DNA of 64,000 nt from Paenibacillus periandrae (GCF_022458865.1 NZ_JAJNMU010000009.1:124001-188000), one strand, 5' to 3'; shown: positions 8,701 through 16,688, counted from the first letter of the stretch. The notes: generated from the letters alone by a model not told the origin. Program-made: numbers and translations.

Positions 8701-8892
8701 CTTGTTATCGGCTTTGGTGAAGGGGCTGAATCGCAAGCGTCCATGGCAACTGTTGTTGCCTTTGGTCTGACGATATCGACAATGGTCACATTATTGTTAG
8801 TACCTGTCGTGTACACTTTGATGGATGGCATGATGGATTTCTTTCGCAGTAAATGGAAGCGGCAATCCCCTCCAGCCCTGCCAACCAAATAG
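5764..8892 (+). CDS. RND-family efflux permease (AcrB/SwrC-like)
   Basis: Proton-driven inner-membrane exporter of the HAE1/AcrB type; 1042 residues is full length. It shows TM1 near residues 10-30, two large extracellular loops, and paired TM bundles around residues 335-490 and 865-1020. The GTG start overlaps the adaptor stop (GTGA). In TM4 the usual Asp-Asp relay pair is Asp400-Phe401 (GSLVDFAVVV), and the TM10 position matching AcrB Lys940 is Asn (VVNNAIVLVDY), so proton coupling must differ from AcrB. B. subtilis SwrC, which aids surfactin export, is the nearest functional analogue I can name; the substrate here is not evident. Confidence 0.93.
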   Translation: MNLANFSVNRPVTITMMMIAMIIIGSIAAPLLPVDLYPNMDIPTATVSVNWAGASPGQVETQVTKRIEASMATLANVQSVTSTSRTGGSTVTVQFNFGTDISDATLTMRDRLDRVKRQLPTDADAPVVSRADPNSQPILSLALYGNSVDLVTLRDLADNIVSPAVQRADGVASVGVTGGRVRQIQLLLDQNKLTQYGLTFSQVTSALSNDNQSTDVGYVYKGDQLVPLSIAGEFKSVSEIEKVRVTLGRGQSIALGELGKIIDTYQDVTFDSRRDGEQSVGLSILKQSDGNTVAVAKNIRKSMEELQSKLPPGVKLGILNDSSKFISNSINTVIEHTLLGAIFSIIILLLFLNSVRATLIIGVVIPISIISTFSMMYFSHQTINTITLGGLALGLGSLVDFAVVVLESIYRKKAEGLSPVEAAKQGTAEVGTAVLASALAQIAVFAPTVFISGIIKNFFAPMALTVSFSHIAALIAAITLVPMLAAKLLKKNHEEELPEGRSYNPAVWFGRGMNRFTNGYTRLLRWSLGHRLIIVLITVSMLGGSVYLAKFVGSELTPKTDEGQLFINISLAQGTKFEITNALTSKVEALIKDIPDIESIFTNVGSAGGGAFQSASTNSANISVTLKPLAERKLKTEQIVEQIRNLTNGNAGAQISVNARSSIRLPGIGGGGGADIQVNLNGPDMAVLSKLGDMVSEELRAIPTLRNVQNTLERTIPAYEMTIDREAATYYGISSREVMTSLRTAYQGSVATNFKTGDTQISVLVKYPTEFTNNLENLNQIVLTTSTGTQIPLSAIAKVEPGSGPSQIRHINQQRLTTVQAFVTGAPVGDVAKIVQERLDTIQPPDGYAISLGSQADSNSTFSSLYMMLILSVVLVYMVMAAQFESLYGPFIIMFSLPPTFIGAILGLYLTNRTINMNSVMGMIMLIGVVVNNAIVLVDYTNQLRKRGYTLFDALIEAARVRLRPILMTTATTVLAMLPLVIGFGEGAESQASMATVVAFGLTISTMVTLLLVPVVYTLMDGMMDFFRSKWKRQSPPALPTK

Positions 8893-8949
8893 TCATAGCT
8901 TGTCGAGCAGGGTATCAACCGCATAAATCATGATGGAGGAGATTGTACA

Positions 8950-11823
8950 ATGGTTCGAAACCGTTTTAAACATAAACTAATGTATTGGCTTTCCTTTTCA
9001 CTGACAGGGGCACTTCTGCTTCAAAGTCTGGTGATACCGGGCGCTGCTTTTGCTGATGGTGTGCCAACTGGAGGTAGTTCAGGGGTAGAACCTACAGCAA
9101 TAAATTCGACTACGACAGTGTCCATGCTTGGTGTTGCTCAGGTTACAGGCGGATTAAGTCATACGGTCGCTCTCAAAAGTGACGGCACGGTATGGACCTG
9201 GGGTGACAGCTTGCATGGCAAGCTCGGAACAGGTGCAGGTGTTTCCCGATATACACCGACTCAAGTGAAGGAATTGTTCGATGTTACAGCAGTTGCGGCT
9301 GGAATGAACCACACTCTTGCACTTCGTAAGGATGGAACAGTATGGGCGTGGGGACAAAATAATGCAGGTCAATTAGGTGATGGCACATTAAACGACCGTC
9401 TGGCGCCATTCCAAATCGAGGATTTAAAAGATGTTGTTGCTATCACCGCAGGAAGCAATCACTCTGTCGCTTTAAAAAGCGATGGAACGGTTGTGACTTG
9501 GGGCGATAATTCAAAAGGCCAATTGGGTGATGGCACCTTGAATAATAAGCTCAAGCCTGCACAGCTTTCTTACCCTACTAATGTTAAGGCTATTGCGTCT
9601 GGCTCCAATCATGTGTTGGCCCAGATCTCAGACAATTTTGTCCTTGCCTGGGGAGACAACTCCTATGGACAGGCGGGAGATGTGGATTCCAATGATATTG
9701 TAACCAGACCCACTCGGGTCAATTTTACCTATGAGACAAAAGCTGTAGCCGCTGGCGGTAATTTCTCAATGACACTTAAGGAAGATGGAAGTGTATTTAC
9801 CTGGGGCTCTAACGTTGCCGGTCAGCTAGGTAACGGGAATACCACTGATAGAAACTTTGCAGCCGGTGTAATTGGCGTTAATGACGCAGTGAGTATCGCT
9901 GCCGGTAATTCTCATGCATTAGTTCGACATAAAGACGGAACGGTTAGTGCGTGGGGTTTGAACAACTATGGACAGCTTGGTACCGGTAACTATACTAACA
10001 GTATTGTTAATATGAGTATTGATAGTTTGAAAAATGTTTCCGCAATTGGCACCGGTTATTTCCACTCCATGGTGGTTAAAGCCGATGGAACGGTTTGGGC
10101 TTGGGGAAACAGCACGCTGGGCCAATTGGGTGACGGGGCTGCTACTAGCCGGATCATTCCAGCGCTAGTACCGCGGTTTATCTTAACGCCCCCGCCAATC
10201 GATCCCACATTGGGAAGTTTTAACGGTGAGATCCAATCACGTAAGCTTGCATCTGGCGACAGTTTTACGATGGTTTGGAAAAACAACAAGCTGTGGACCT
10301 GGGGAGAGAACACATTTGGTCAACTGGGCATTGGCAGAAATGGTGGAACGAATACACCAGTTGCCTTGGAAACTCTGGACCGAGTCGTTTCAATTGTTGC
10401 AGGCACCGGGCATGCTCTGGCACTGAAAGCCGATGGGACGGTGTCGAGCTGGGGCTTGAATAGTAACGGCCAACTGGCAGATAACATGGAAATGAATAAA
10501 AATACGCCTGCCGCGGCACCGTTGCTAACGGATATTATAGACCTTGCTGCTGGAAATTCTTTTACAGTCGCCTTGAAGAAGGATGGAACGGTATGGGCTC
10601 TGGGTGATAATACTTTTGGTGCCCTTGGCGATGGTACGTCCAAATCAAGCACAACCCCAATCGAGATTCCAGGTCTGAAACGGATCCAAGCTGTTGCGGC
10701 AGGCTACAATCACGCGTTAGCCTTAGCCAGTGATGGAACGGTGTGGGCATGGGGTGACAATATTAATGGACAGATTGGCGATGGTACTTTGTCGACACGT
10801 CGTTCAGCTATACAGCTTTCAGGTTTAAGCAATGTGAAGGCAATAGCGGCAGGCCGCAATCATTCTTTGGCGCTTAAAAATGATGGTACCGTATGGGCAT
10901 GGGGCTATAATGGCTATGGCCAAATTGGGGACGATTCGACCACTAATAGGTCAATTCCTACCCAGCTTGGCGGTCTATACGATGTGACTGCCATTGCTGG
11001 AGGCAGCTATCATTCCCTCGCAGTAAAAAAAGATGGGACCGTATGGGCGTGGGGACTGAATGTTTATGGTCAATTGGGTGATGGAACCACTACAAACCGG
11101 AAGATGCCTGTTCAAGCAAAAGCGATTAACGGTGCTCAGGCTGTTTCTGCGGGTAGTGCCCATTCTCTCGCTTTGTCGGCTGATGGAACAGTATGGACGT
11201 GGGGAGGCAATACGATAGGTCAATTAGGTGATGGTTCTTACAAAAACCGCACAACACCAGGGATCGTAACTGTATTTGCCAGCGGCATTGGCTTTAGTGA
11301 TACAAGTGGCCACTGGGCCAGCACGGAGATTGCTGCAGCCGTGGAGAAAGGCTACACAGATGGCTACCCGGATGGGACCTTTAAGCCTGAGGGGACCGTT
11401 ACTCGAGCTGAATTTGCTAAGCTGACAGCAGCCGCTCTTAAATTGTCAACCTCCCAATCATCGTCAAGTAACGTATGGTATCAATCCTATGTGGATGCAT
11501 TAGTCAGAGCAGGATTGTATGGTCCAGGAGAAACCCAAACCAATTGGGATGCTCCGATTACCCGCTCAGAAATGGCGAAAATTGCTGTTCGCGTGACTAA
11601 TAAGGAGCTTCAAAATGCAGCTACAGTTGTTGATAGTTCATATGCGATGCTGAATGCTGTACAAAAAGGTATCCTGCAAGGTCTCAATAACGGTGAGCTG
11701 GCACCACAAGAAACGACTACAAGAGCTCAAGCAATCACAATCATTGAAAGACTGCTTGCTCTTAACAGCGGAGCTGTGCTGCCGGTTGATGAGCTTGCCC
11801 TCAAAAATGCACAGGTAAAGTAA
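8950..11823 (+). CDS. Secreted RCC1-repeat double propeller with C-terminal SLH domains
   Basis: Exported, wall-attached protein of 957 residues. Residues 1-36 are a signal peptide with an A-F-A cleavage region. Fourteen RCC1 repeats follow, each with a DGTVWAWG...GQLGDG core. Seven precede a proline-rich linker near residue 415 and seven follow it, so two seven-bladed propellers are predicted. Residues about 778-940 hold three SLH domains (TDGYPDGTFKPEGTVTRAEF in the first), which bind pyruvylated secondary wall polymer. A GGAGGAG site precedes the start, and the gene begins 57 bp after the RND permease with no terminator between, suggesting cotranscription. The ligand is unknown; RCC1 propellers mediate protein binding. 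Confidence 0.9.
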   Translation: MVRNRFKHKLMYWLSFSLTGALLLQSLVIPGAAFADGVPTGGSSGVEPTAINSTTTVSMLGVAQVTGGLSHTVALKSDGTVWTWGDSLHGKLGTGAGVSRYTPTQVKELFDVTAVAAGMNHTLALRKDGTVWAWGQNNAGQLGDGTLNDRLAPFQIEDLKDVVAITAGSNHSVALKSDGTVVTWGDNSKGQLGDGTLNNKLKPAQLSYPTNVKAIASGSNHVLAQISDNFVLAWGDNSYGQAGDVDSNDIVTRPTRVNFTYETKAVAAGGNFSMTLKEDGSVFTWGSNVAGQLGNGNTTDRNFAAGVIGVNDAVSIAAGNSHALVRHKDGTVSAWGLNNYGQLGTGNYTNSIVNMSIDSLKNVSAIGTGYFHSMVVKADGTVWAWGNSTLGQLGDGAATSRIIPALVPRFILTPPPIDPTLGSFNGEIQSRKLASGDSFTMVWKNNKLWTWGENTFGQLGIGRNGGTNTPVALETLDRVVSIVAGTGHALALKADGTVSSWGLNSNGQLADNMEMNKNTPAAAPLLTDIIDLAAGNSFTVALKKDGTVWALGDNTFGALGDGTSKSSTTPIEIPGLKRIQAVAAGYNHALALASDGTVWAWGDNINGQIGDGTLSTRRSAIQLSGLSNVKAIAAGRNHSLALKNDGTVWAWGYNGYGQIGDDSTTNRSIPTQLGGLYDVTAIAGGSYHSLAVKKDGTVWAWGLNVYGQLGDGTTTNRKMPVQAKAINGAQAVSAGSAHSLALSADGTVWTWGGNTIGQLGDGSYKNRTTPGIVTVFASGIGFSDTSGHWASTEIAAAVEKGYTDGYPDGTFKPEGTVTRAEFAKLTAAALKLSTSQSSSSNVWYQSYVDALVRAGLYGPGETQTNWDAPITRSEMAKIAVRVTNKELQNAATVVDSSYAMLNAVQKGILQGLNNGELAPQETTTRAQAITIIERLLALNSGAVLPVDELALKNAQVK

Positions 11824-11831
11824 CGTTAAAA

Positions 11832-11882
11832 AAAGCAAAGGAGCATCCCCCTAACCACAGTGGGGAGGTGCTCCTTTGCTTT
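11832..11882. terminator. Bidirectional intrinsic terminator
   Basis: A 14-bp perfect stem (AAAGCAAAGGAGCA / TGCTCCTTTGCTTT) between convergent genes, flanked by an A run on the left. It can end both the RCC1/SLH gene (plus) and the uronate isomerase-like gene (minus). Confidence 0.85.
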
Positions 11883-11922
11883 GTATTACAATATTGAATC
11901 TAATATTCTCCAAGAATGATAT

Positions 11923-13191
11923 TTAGTTTACAGCCGCTGGATCGGGTTTTCCAAGAAACTTCCAGAAAGTACCACCGAGCAAGTCGTCGACATCGCGCTG
12001 AATTTCTTCTTCCTCCAAGCGCCATCCCGCTGCCAATAAATCATCATATTTCTCAAACAATACTTTTGCAATGATTTCACGGGAATGATCCCATTTATAC
12101 AGCAATTGGTCAATAATTCGACAATCGGAATGCTGTGGAATGATGCTGCCACCGAGCAATTCGAAACGCATACGGGTAATTTCTTCGATAAGACTTGGAT
12201 TGTTAAGGAACCACCAGCAGCCGAAAATTAATAAATTACGGTTTTTACGGGCAGTTACGGCGAGCTCATGCTGATTTTCACGTGAAAGCATGGTCACCAG
12301 GAATTTCACGTCCTGATATTTGCTGACGATTCGTTCTACTGTTCCGATATCACTTTTTCCCAAGCTGTCTCCAGCATCCTTCAAAGATGGGTTAACCTGA
12401 CGTTTAACACCGATCATCATGGCAAATGGGATATCAGTCTCACGCGCGGTAGGAACGATGCATTCATCAATGATGCGTCCACGGGAAGAATCCTCAGGGT
12501 AAGCAAAATCACTTGGCAGTGAAACCGCCATATATAATGGATTAATGCGCTCAATCCAGTCGGTTAGAAAACGACGAATCTCTGAAATGGTATTTCCTGA
12601 AAAGTCGGATTTGACCTCGTAGCCTTGCTCAACAAGCAGAGTCCAGGTAGTATCCCAAGCATTCAACAAGGGATCGATACGTAACGCAGCGAGAAAACGG
12701 GGATCCTGCGGATGATTTTGCGACCATTTCTCACGTTCAAAGCTATTGAAAGGATCATTCGTCATGACGACAGTTTTCACCTTTGCCAGGTCCAATATGC
12801 GTGTAATATAATCTTTGGCGCTGACATTGTTGTAATATTCGCGATATGTGTTCAGATCTCGCGTACTTAAATCAAAGCCAAGTCTGTTCAGCACGGTGAC
12901 AACACCACGACATGCTTCACTATAAGGGGAGTGTTCAATGAACAACGTTTTCCATATTAAATCGGCCTGCTCCTGCTTGCCCATAGCCCAAAAAACATCA
13001 TAAGATAATTCCGGCTTGAAGCGAAACGTTTCAGCAATCAGGTAATGGTAGGTTAATAAGTCATCGACACCCCATAGCAGCAGGTCGCCGAACGATTCTG
13101 CAAATAAATGTGTGTGTATATCGGTTACTTGAGTATTTCTTACCGTTTCCGTAACAAATGAATACAGTTGCTCCTTCGAACGAATCGTCAT
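11923..13191 (-). CDS. Uronate (glucuronate) isomerase-like protein
   Basis: Member of the amidohydrolase-related uronate isomerase family, which converts glucuronate/galacturonate to fructuronate/tagaturonate. The metal-binding DIHTHLF motif (His26, His28) is present and the barrel runs the length of the 422-residue protein. It is shorter than typical UxaC (about 470) and the segment after the HxH motif (GDLLLWGVDDLLTYHYL) differs from classical UxaC. There are no uxuA/uxaB or sugar kinase neighbours, so the true substrate may not be a free hexuronate. GGGAGG lies about 13 nt before the start, slightly far. It is monocistronic, facing the shared terminator. Confidence 0.75.
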   Translation of the reverse strand: MTIRSKEQLYSFVTETVRNTQVTDIHTHLFAESFGDLLLWGVDDLLTYHYLIAETFRFKPELSYDVFWAMGKQEQADLIWKTLFIEHSPYSEACRGVVTVLNRLGFDLSTRDLNTYREYYNNVSAKDYITRILDLAKVKTVVMTNDPFNSFEREKWSQNHPQDPRFLAALRIDPLLNAWDTTWTLLVEQGYEVKSDFSGNTISEIRRFLTDWIERINPLYMAVSLPSDFAYPEDSSRGRIIDECIVPTARETDIPFAMMIGVKRQVNPSLKDAGDSLGKSDIGTVERIVSKYQDVKFLVTMLSRENQHELAVTARKNRNLLIFGCWWFLNNPSLIEEITRMRFELLGGSIIPQHSDCRIIDQLLYKWDHSREIIAKVLFEKYDDLLAAGWRLEEEEIQRDVDDLLGGTFWKFLGKPDPAAVN

Positions 13192-13347
13192 AATAGAAGA
13201 GAAACCTCCCGCAAAATAAGTTTATGTTAACGTGAACAATGAACATATTATATCATTAAATTCCATATAGGCATATACACATTCCAAACAAATTAACGGG
13301 ACATAGGATAGATCGGGAACATTAAGGATAGATGGGAGCCTGTTCAT

Positions 13348-13425
13348 ATGAAAAAACAGACTAATCTTCTCTTTATACTTGTACTTTATATTTTATTGCT
13401 TTTATTTTTATGGCTATTGGGTTGA
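13348..13425 (+). CDS. Very small hydrophobic membrane peptide (25 aa)
   Basis: ATG 13348 to TGA 13423-13425 encodes 25 residues: a Lys-Lys-Gln start followed by an unbroken Leu/Ile/Phe-rich stretch ending in WLLG, that is, a single membrane span with a positive N-terminus. A GGGAG site lies about 9 nt upstream. I do not recognise it. It sits alone in the 13192-13607 gap, where otherwise I see only a hairpin. It could be a small envelope protein, a type I toxin-like peptide, or chance in AT-rich DNA. Confidence 0.4.
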   Translation: MKKQTNLLFILVLYILLLLFLWLLG

Positions 13426-13520
13426 TCGAGGGAACTCATACGAAGCTTATTAGAGCTATGTGCATAGGTAAACTTACATAGCTCATGATTGTTCTAGTTT
13501 TCGGCAAAGAAATATGAGCG

Positions 13521-13570
13521 CATAAAAAGCCTTGAACTGCCATTTTTTTGACAGTATCAAGGCTTTTATG
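13521..13570. terminator. Hairpin terminator downstream of the DUF1657 gene
   Basis: A long stem (CATAAAAAGCCTTGA with TCAAGGCTTTTATG, inner ACTG/CAGT) just past the stop of the minus-strand DUF1657 gene. Read on the minus strand the right arm ends in a T run. It may also end plus-strand transcripts from the 25-codon ORF. Confidence 0.6.
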
Positions 13571-13607
13571 TGTGGACAAGTTTTTTGTCCAATTCGTTCA
13601 GCCTTAG

Positions 13608-13814
13608 TTAAAAGCCTTTATATTGAGGCTCTTCACTTTCCAGCTGCTGAACACGTCCGCTGATTTGATCGCAAACTTGTTGTGTTGTTTGAGCAGCTTG
13701 CTCAAAAATCTGCTTGGCTTCTTGATTTTGTGTACTCAGAGCAAAAGTCTCCAAGCTCGCTTGTGCACTTTTTAAAGAGGCAAGTGTTGTCTTTACGCTT
13801 GATGCTACAGTCAT
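13608..13814 (-). CDS. DUF1657-family small protein
   Basis: A 68-residue, Gln/Ala/Ser-rich, mostly helical protein. It has the DUF1657 pattern: repeated short helices starting MTVASSVKTTLASLKSAQ and a central FALSTQNQEAKQ segment. The start has an excellent AAGGAGGTGA site. DUF1657 genes repeatedly occur beside DUF421 and spoVA genes in the spoVA2mob heat-resistance operon; here it is divergent from DUF421 rather than in line with it. A spore role is inferred from this association; the biochemical function is unknown. Confidence 0.85.
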   Translation of the reverse strand: MTVASSVKTTLASLKSAQASLETFALSTQNQEAKQIFEQAAQTTQQVCDQISGRVQQLESEEPQYKGF

Positions 13815-13958
13815 GATTGTTCACCTCCTTGTGTTTCACCTTTTACATTGTGCTCACAATTTTTGAAAACATAACTGGAATAATTTAGAAACCATAAGTC
13901 TGAGCAATGATGCAAATAATGTTACGGTGAGGTTTATTCCGGGAAGGAGAGAGTGGGG

Positions 13959-14816
13959 ATGGATTGGGTACACATTATTGTCAGGTCGCTTGGAGCTATC
14001 GCGATGCTGTTTATACTGACAAGGTTACTAGGGAAAAAGCAGATTTCCCAGCTTACTTTTTTTGAATATATAACAGGTATAACCTTGGGTGAGCTGGCTG
14101 GTTTTATATCGACCGATATCGAAAATAATTACATGCACGGGGTTGTTGCGTTATTGGTATGGGCACTGGTACCGCTCGGAGTGGAATTGATCACGCTGAA
14201 GAGCGTTACGCTGAGGGGTTGGTTCGAGGGGAAGGGTACGGTCATGATCAAGGAAGGTAAGGTCATGGAAAAAAACCTCAAGAAAGAACGTTATACGGTG
14301 GATGAATTACTGGAGCAGCTTCGAAGCAAAAGCGTATTTAATCCAGCGGAGGTCGAATTTGCAATGCTGGAGGCAAGTGGTGAGCTAAGCGTCATGCTGA
14401 AGAAAGAGAATCAGCCGCTTACACCCAAGCATCTTGGTATCCAAACTGCACCTGAACAGGCTTCGCAGGCTGTGATTATGGACGGTAATATCATGGAAGA
14501 ACCACTCGCAACAGCGGGTTTAAATCCAGGATGGCTCAGGACCGAATTGGAGAAAATCGGGGTCACAGTCGACAATGTGTTTCTGGGGACCGTTGATTCC
14601 TATGGAGCGCTGTATGTCGATTTGTATGACGATATGCTCAAGCTGCCGGTAAATAACGAAAGAAGACTGCTGTGGGCAACGATCAAAAAATGCGAAGCCG
14701 ATTTAACCTTATATGGCTTATCAACGGTTGATGCATCTGCCAAAAAAATGTATGAGGACTGTACCCTGCAGCTGCAAAAGCAAATCAGGCTGCTTGAGCC
14801 CGTCCTAAAAAGATAA
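13959..14816 (+). CDS. DUF421 membrane protein (YetF-like)
   Basis: A 285-residue protein with two to three N-terminal transmembrane helices (about residues 3-22, 35-50, 58-76) followed by two soluble YetF/DUF421 subdomains (IKEGKVMEKNLKKERYTVDELLEQLR, then the VIMDGNIMEEPL region). GTG 13953 is an alternative start, but ATG 13959 lies 9 nt after AAGGAG and is preferred. It is followed 16 bp later by spoVAC in the same direction, as in spoVA2mob operons, so it is probably expressed in the forespore and sits in the spore inner membrane. In that operon YetF-like proteins affect spore heat resistance and germination; the mechanism is not known. Confidence 0.88.
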   Translation: MDWVHIIVRSLGAIAMLFILTRLLGKKQISQLTFFEYITGITLGELAGFISTDIENNYMHGVVALLVWALVPLGVELITLKSVTLRGWFEGKGTVMIKEGKVMEKNLKKERYTVDELLEQLRSKSVFNPAEVEFAMLEASGELSVMLKKENQPLTPKHLGIQTAPEQASQAVIMDGNIMEEPLATAGLNPGWLRTELEKIGVTVDNVFLGTVDSYGALYVDLYDDMLKLPVNNERRLLWATIKKCEADLTLYGLSTVDASAKKMYEDCTLQLQKQIRLLEPVLKR

Positions 14817-14832
14817 GAAAGGAAGCGATGAT

Positions 14833-15306
14833 ATGGCTTCAAAAACCAAGCAAAAACTAACCTGGACACAGCAGGAATACCAGGTGCTTGCCAAAAAGAA
14901 GGAGCCGTCCAGGCCGGTTCTGAAAAACTGCCTAAGGGCTTTTTTAGTCGGGGGGATTATCTGTGTAATTGGTCAAGGCTTAACTGAAATGTTTATCCAC
15001 GCGTTTGGATTTCAGGCAGAAAAGGCAGGTAATCCTACAGTGGCCGTGCTTATTTTATTGTCGGTCATTCTTACCTGCTTTGGTTGGTATGACAAGCTTG
15101 CGCAATGGGCGGGAGCAGGCTCAGCCGTTCCCGTAACTGGGTTTGCAAACTCGATGTGCTCAGCAGCTCTTGAGCATAAGAGCGAAGGGTTTGTGTTAGG
15201 TGTTGGTGGTAACATGTTTAAGCTGGCTGGCTCTGTCATTGTGTTCGGTATCGTAGCAGCTTTTGTGATCGGATTGATTCATTTAATTTTCAACATAGGA
15301 GGATGA
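14833..15306 (+). CDS. spoVAC: Stage V sporulation protein AC
   Basis: Integral membrane subunit of the spore SpoVA channel, which moves Ca-dipicolinic acid into the forespore and out during germination; SpoVAC itself is a mechanosensitive pore. 157 residues with about four hydrophobic segments. Family motifs include FLVGGIICVIGQGL, FGWYDKLAQWAGAGSAVPVTGF and GVGGNMFKLAG. AAAGGAAG lies 7 nt before the start. It is part of DUF421-spoVAC-spoVAD-spoVAE with gaps of 3-16 bp. This short three-gene set lacks spoVAA, AB, AEa and AF, as in the second, mobile-type spoVA operon. Confidence 0.95.
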   Translation: MASKTKQKLTWTQQEYQVLAKKKEPSRPVLKNCLRAFLVGGIICVIGQGLTEMFIHAFGFQAEKAGNPTVAVLILLSVILTCFGWYDKLAQWAGAGSAVPVTGFANSMCSAALEHKSEGFVLGVGGNMFKLAGSVIVFGIVAAFVIGLIHLIFNIGG

Positions 15307-15309
15307 GCG

Positions 15310-16323
15310 ATGCTTCAGGGACATCAAAGCTGGGCATTTCAGAACCGTCCCGTCATAACGGGTGCTGCCACTGTCGTTGGCCCTGAGGAAGGCTCAGGAC
15401 CGTTAGGTGATGATTTCGATATTGTTCATGGAGATATGATACTGGCGCAGGACAGCTGGGAAAAGGCAGAGCGACAATTGATGGATGAAGCCGCCAAGCT
15501 CGCTGTAGAAAATGCGGGATTAACGAAAGAAAAGCTTCAGTTCTACGTTGGCGGCGACTTGATGAATCAAATTATTAGCAGTACATTCGCGGCACGAACG
15601 CTGGCGATCCCGTACATTGGTATTTTCGGTGCTTGTTCTACTTCAATGGAAGGGCTAGCGTTAGCATCCATGCTGACGGATGCAGGTTATGCGAATGACG
15701 TCATGGCCGGAACCTGCAGTCACAATTGTACCACGGAGAAGCAGTTCCGTTACCCGACCGAATACGGCTCGCAGAAGCCTCCCACTGCCCAATACACAGT
15801 AACAGGTGCAGGTGCAGCAGTAGTTTCACGACATGGAAAGGGACCTGTTGTTACGGGCGCTACGATCGGCCGGGTCGTCGACATGGGCATAAAGGACCCG
15901 TTTAATATGGGTGCAGCAATGGCACCTGCCGCGGTCGATACCATGCAGGCGCATTTCAAGGATTTTGACAGAGAACCTGGATACTACGATTTAATCGTAA
16001 CAGGAGATTTGGCCAAGGTTGGCTATGATATTGCAAATGAATTGCTTATCAAGCACAAAATACCGATTCATCAGACCACCTATTACGACTGCGGCCTGAT
16101 GATTTATGATCGTGAAAAGCAGCCTGTTATTGCAGGGGGGAGCGGCTGTGGATGCTCGGCCGTTGTGACCTATGGTCATATTCTTAAAAAGCTGATTAAA
16201 GGCGATTATCGTAAAGTTCTGGTCATTGCTACAGGAGCTCTGCTATCGCCGCTTTCGTTTCAGCAAGGGGAAAGCATTCCTTGTATCGCACATGCTGTAG
16301 CTATTGAAAGTGGGGTGCAGTAA
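15310..16323 (+). CDS. spoVAD: Stage V sporulation protein AD
   Basis: Soluble, thiolase-fold protein of the SpoVA complex that binds dipicolinic acid at the inner membrane. The 337-residue length and conserved stretches (GAATVVGPEEGSGPLG near the start; GIFGACSTSMEGLALAS with the thiolase-like Cys; MAGTCSHNCTTEKQFRYPTE; GSGCGCSAVVTYGH) are typical. AGGAGG lies 6 nt before ATG and the gene begins 3 bp after spoVAC, so it is part of the same mRNA. It is likely forespore-expressed. Confidence 0.96.
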   Translation: MLQGHQSWAFQNRPVITGAATVVGPEEGSGPLGDDFDIVHGDMILAQDSWEKAERQLMDEAAKLAVENAGLTKEKLQFYVGGDLMNQIISSTFAARTLAIPYIGIFGACSTSMEGLALASMLTDAGYANDVMAGTCSHNCTTEKQFRYPTEYGSQKPPTAQYTVTGAGAAVVSRHGKGPVVTGATIGRVVDMGIKDPFNMGAAMAPAAVDTMQAHFKDFDREPGYYDLIVTGDLAKVGYDIANELLIKHKIPIHQTTYYDCGLMIYDREKQPVIAGGSGCGCSAVVTYGHILKKLIKGDYRKVLVIATGALLSPLSFQQGESIPCIAHAVAIESGVQ

Positions 16324-16337
16324 TTTTGGAAACCTTC

Positions 16338-16688
16338 ATGGATTTTGTCTGGGCGTTCATTATCGGTGGCGCAATATGCGTGGTGGGGCAGCTGCTTATG
16401 GATGTTGGTAAGCTGACTCCTGCGCATACGATGAGTACATTAGTCGTAAGTGGTGCAGTATTGGATGGAATCGGCTGGTATGATCCGTTGATTCGATTCG
16501 CGGGTGCCGGCGCCACGGTGCCGATTACAAGTTTTGGGAATGCGCTCGTTCATGGAGCTTTGCAGGAGCTGAAGGAGGATGGTGCGATAGGTATAATCAC
16601 AGGTATTTTCAATGTGACAAGCGCCGGGATATCATCCGCGATTATCTTTTCATTTCTGGCCGCTCTGGTTTGCAGGCCGCGAGGGTAA
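16338..16688 (+). CDS. spoVAE: Stage V sporulation protein AE (SpoVAEb type)
   Basis: Membrane subunit of the SpoVA channel; 116 residues, the same length as SpoVAEb proteins. Motifs: FIIGGAICVVGQLLMD, KLTPAHTMSTLVVSGAVL, FAGAGATVPITSFGNAL, GIFNVTSAGISSAI. ATG 16338 gives the family N-terminus (MDFVWAF); an upstream TTG at 16326 behind a GGGGTG site would add four residues and may be the start actually used. It is last in the DUF421-spoVA operon, followed by a terminator. Confidence 0.93.
   Translation: MDFVWAFIIGGAICVVGQLLMDVGKLTPAHTMSTLVVSGAVLDGIGWYDPLIRFAGAGATVPITSFGNALVHGALQELKEDGAIGIITGIFNVTSAGISSAIIFSFLAALVCRPRG

Noticed and set aside
9163..11270. RCC1 repeats as an assembly-error tandem duplication
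   Set aside because: Repeats are diverged at the DNA level and each has distinct loops, so they are true protein repeats.
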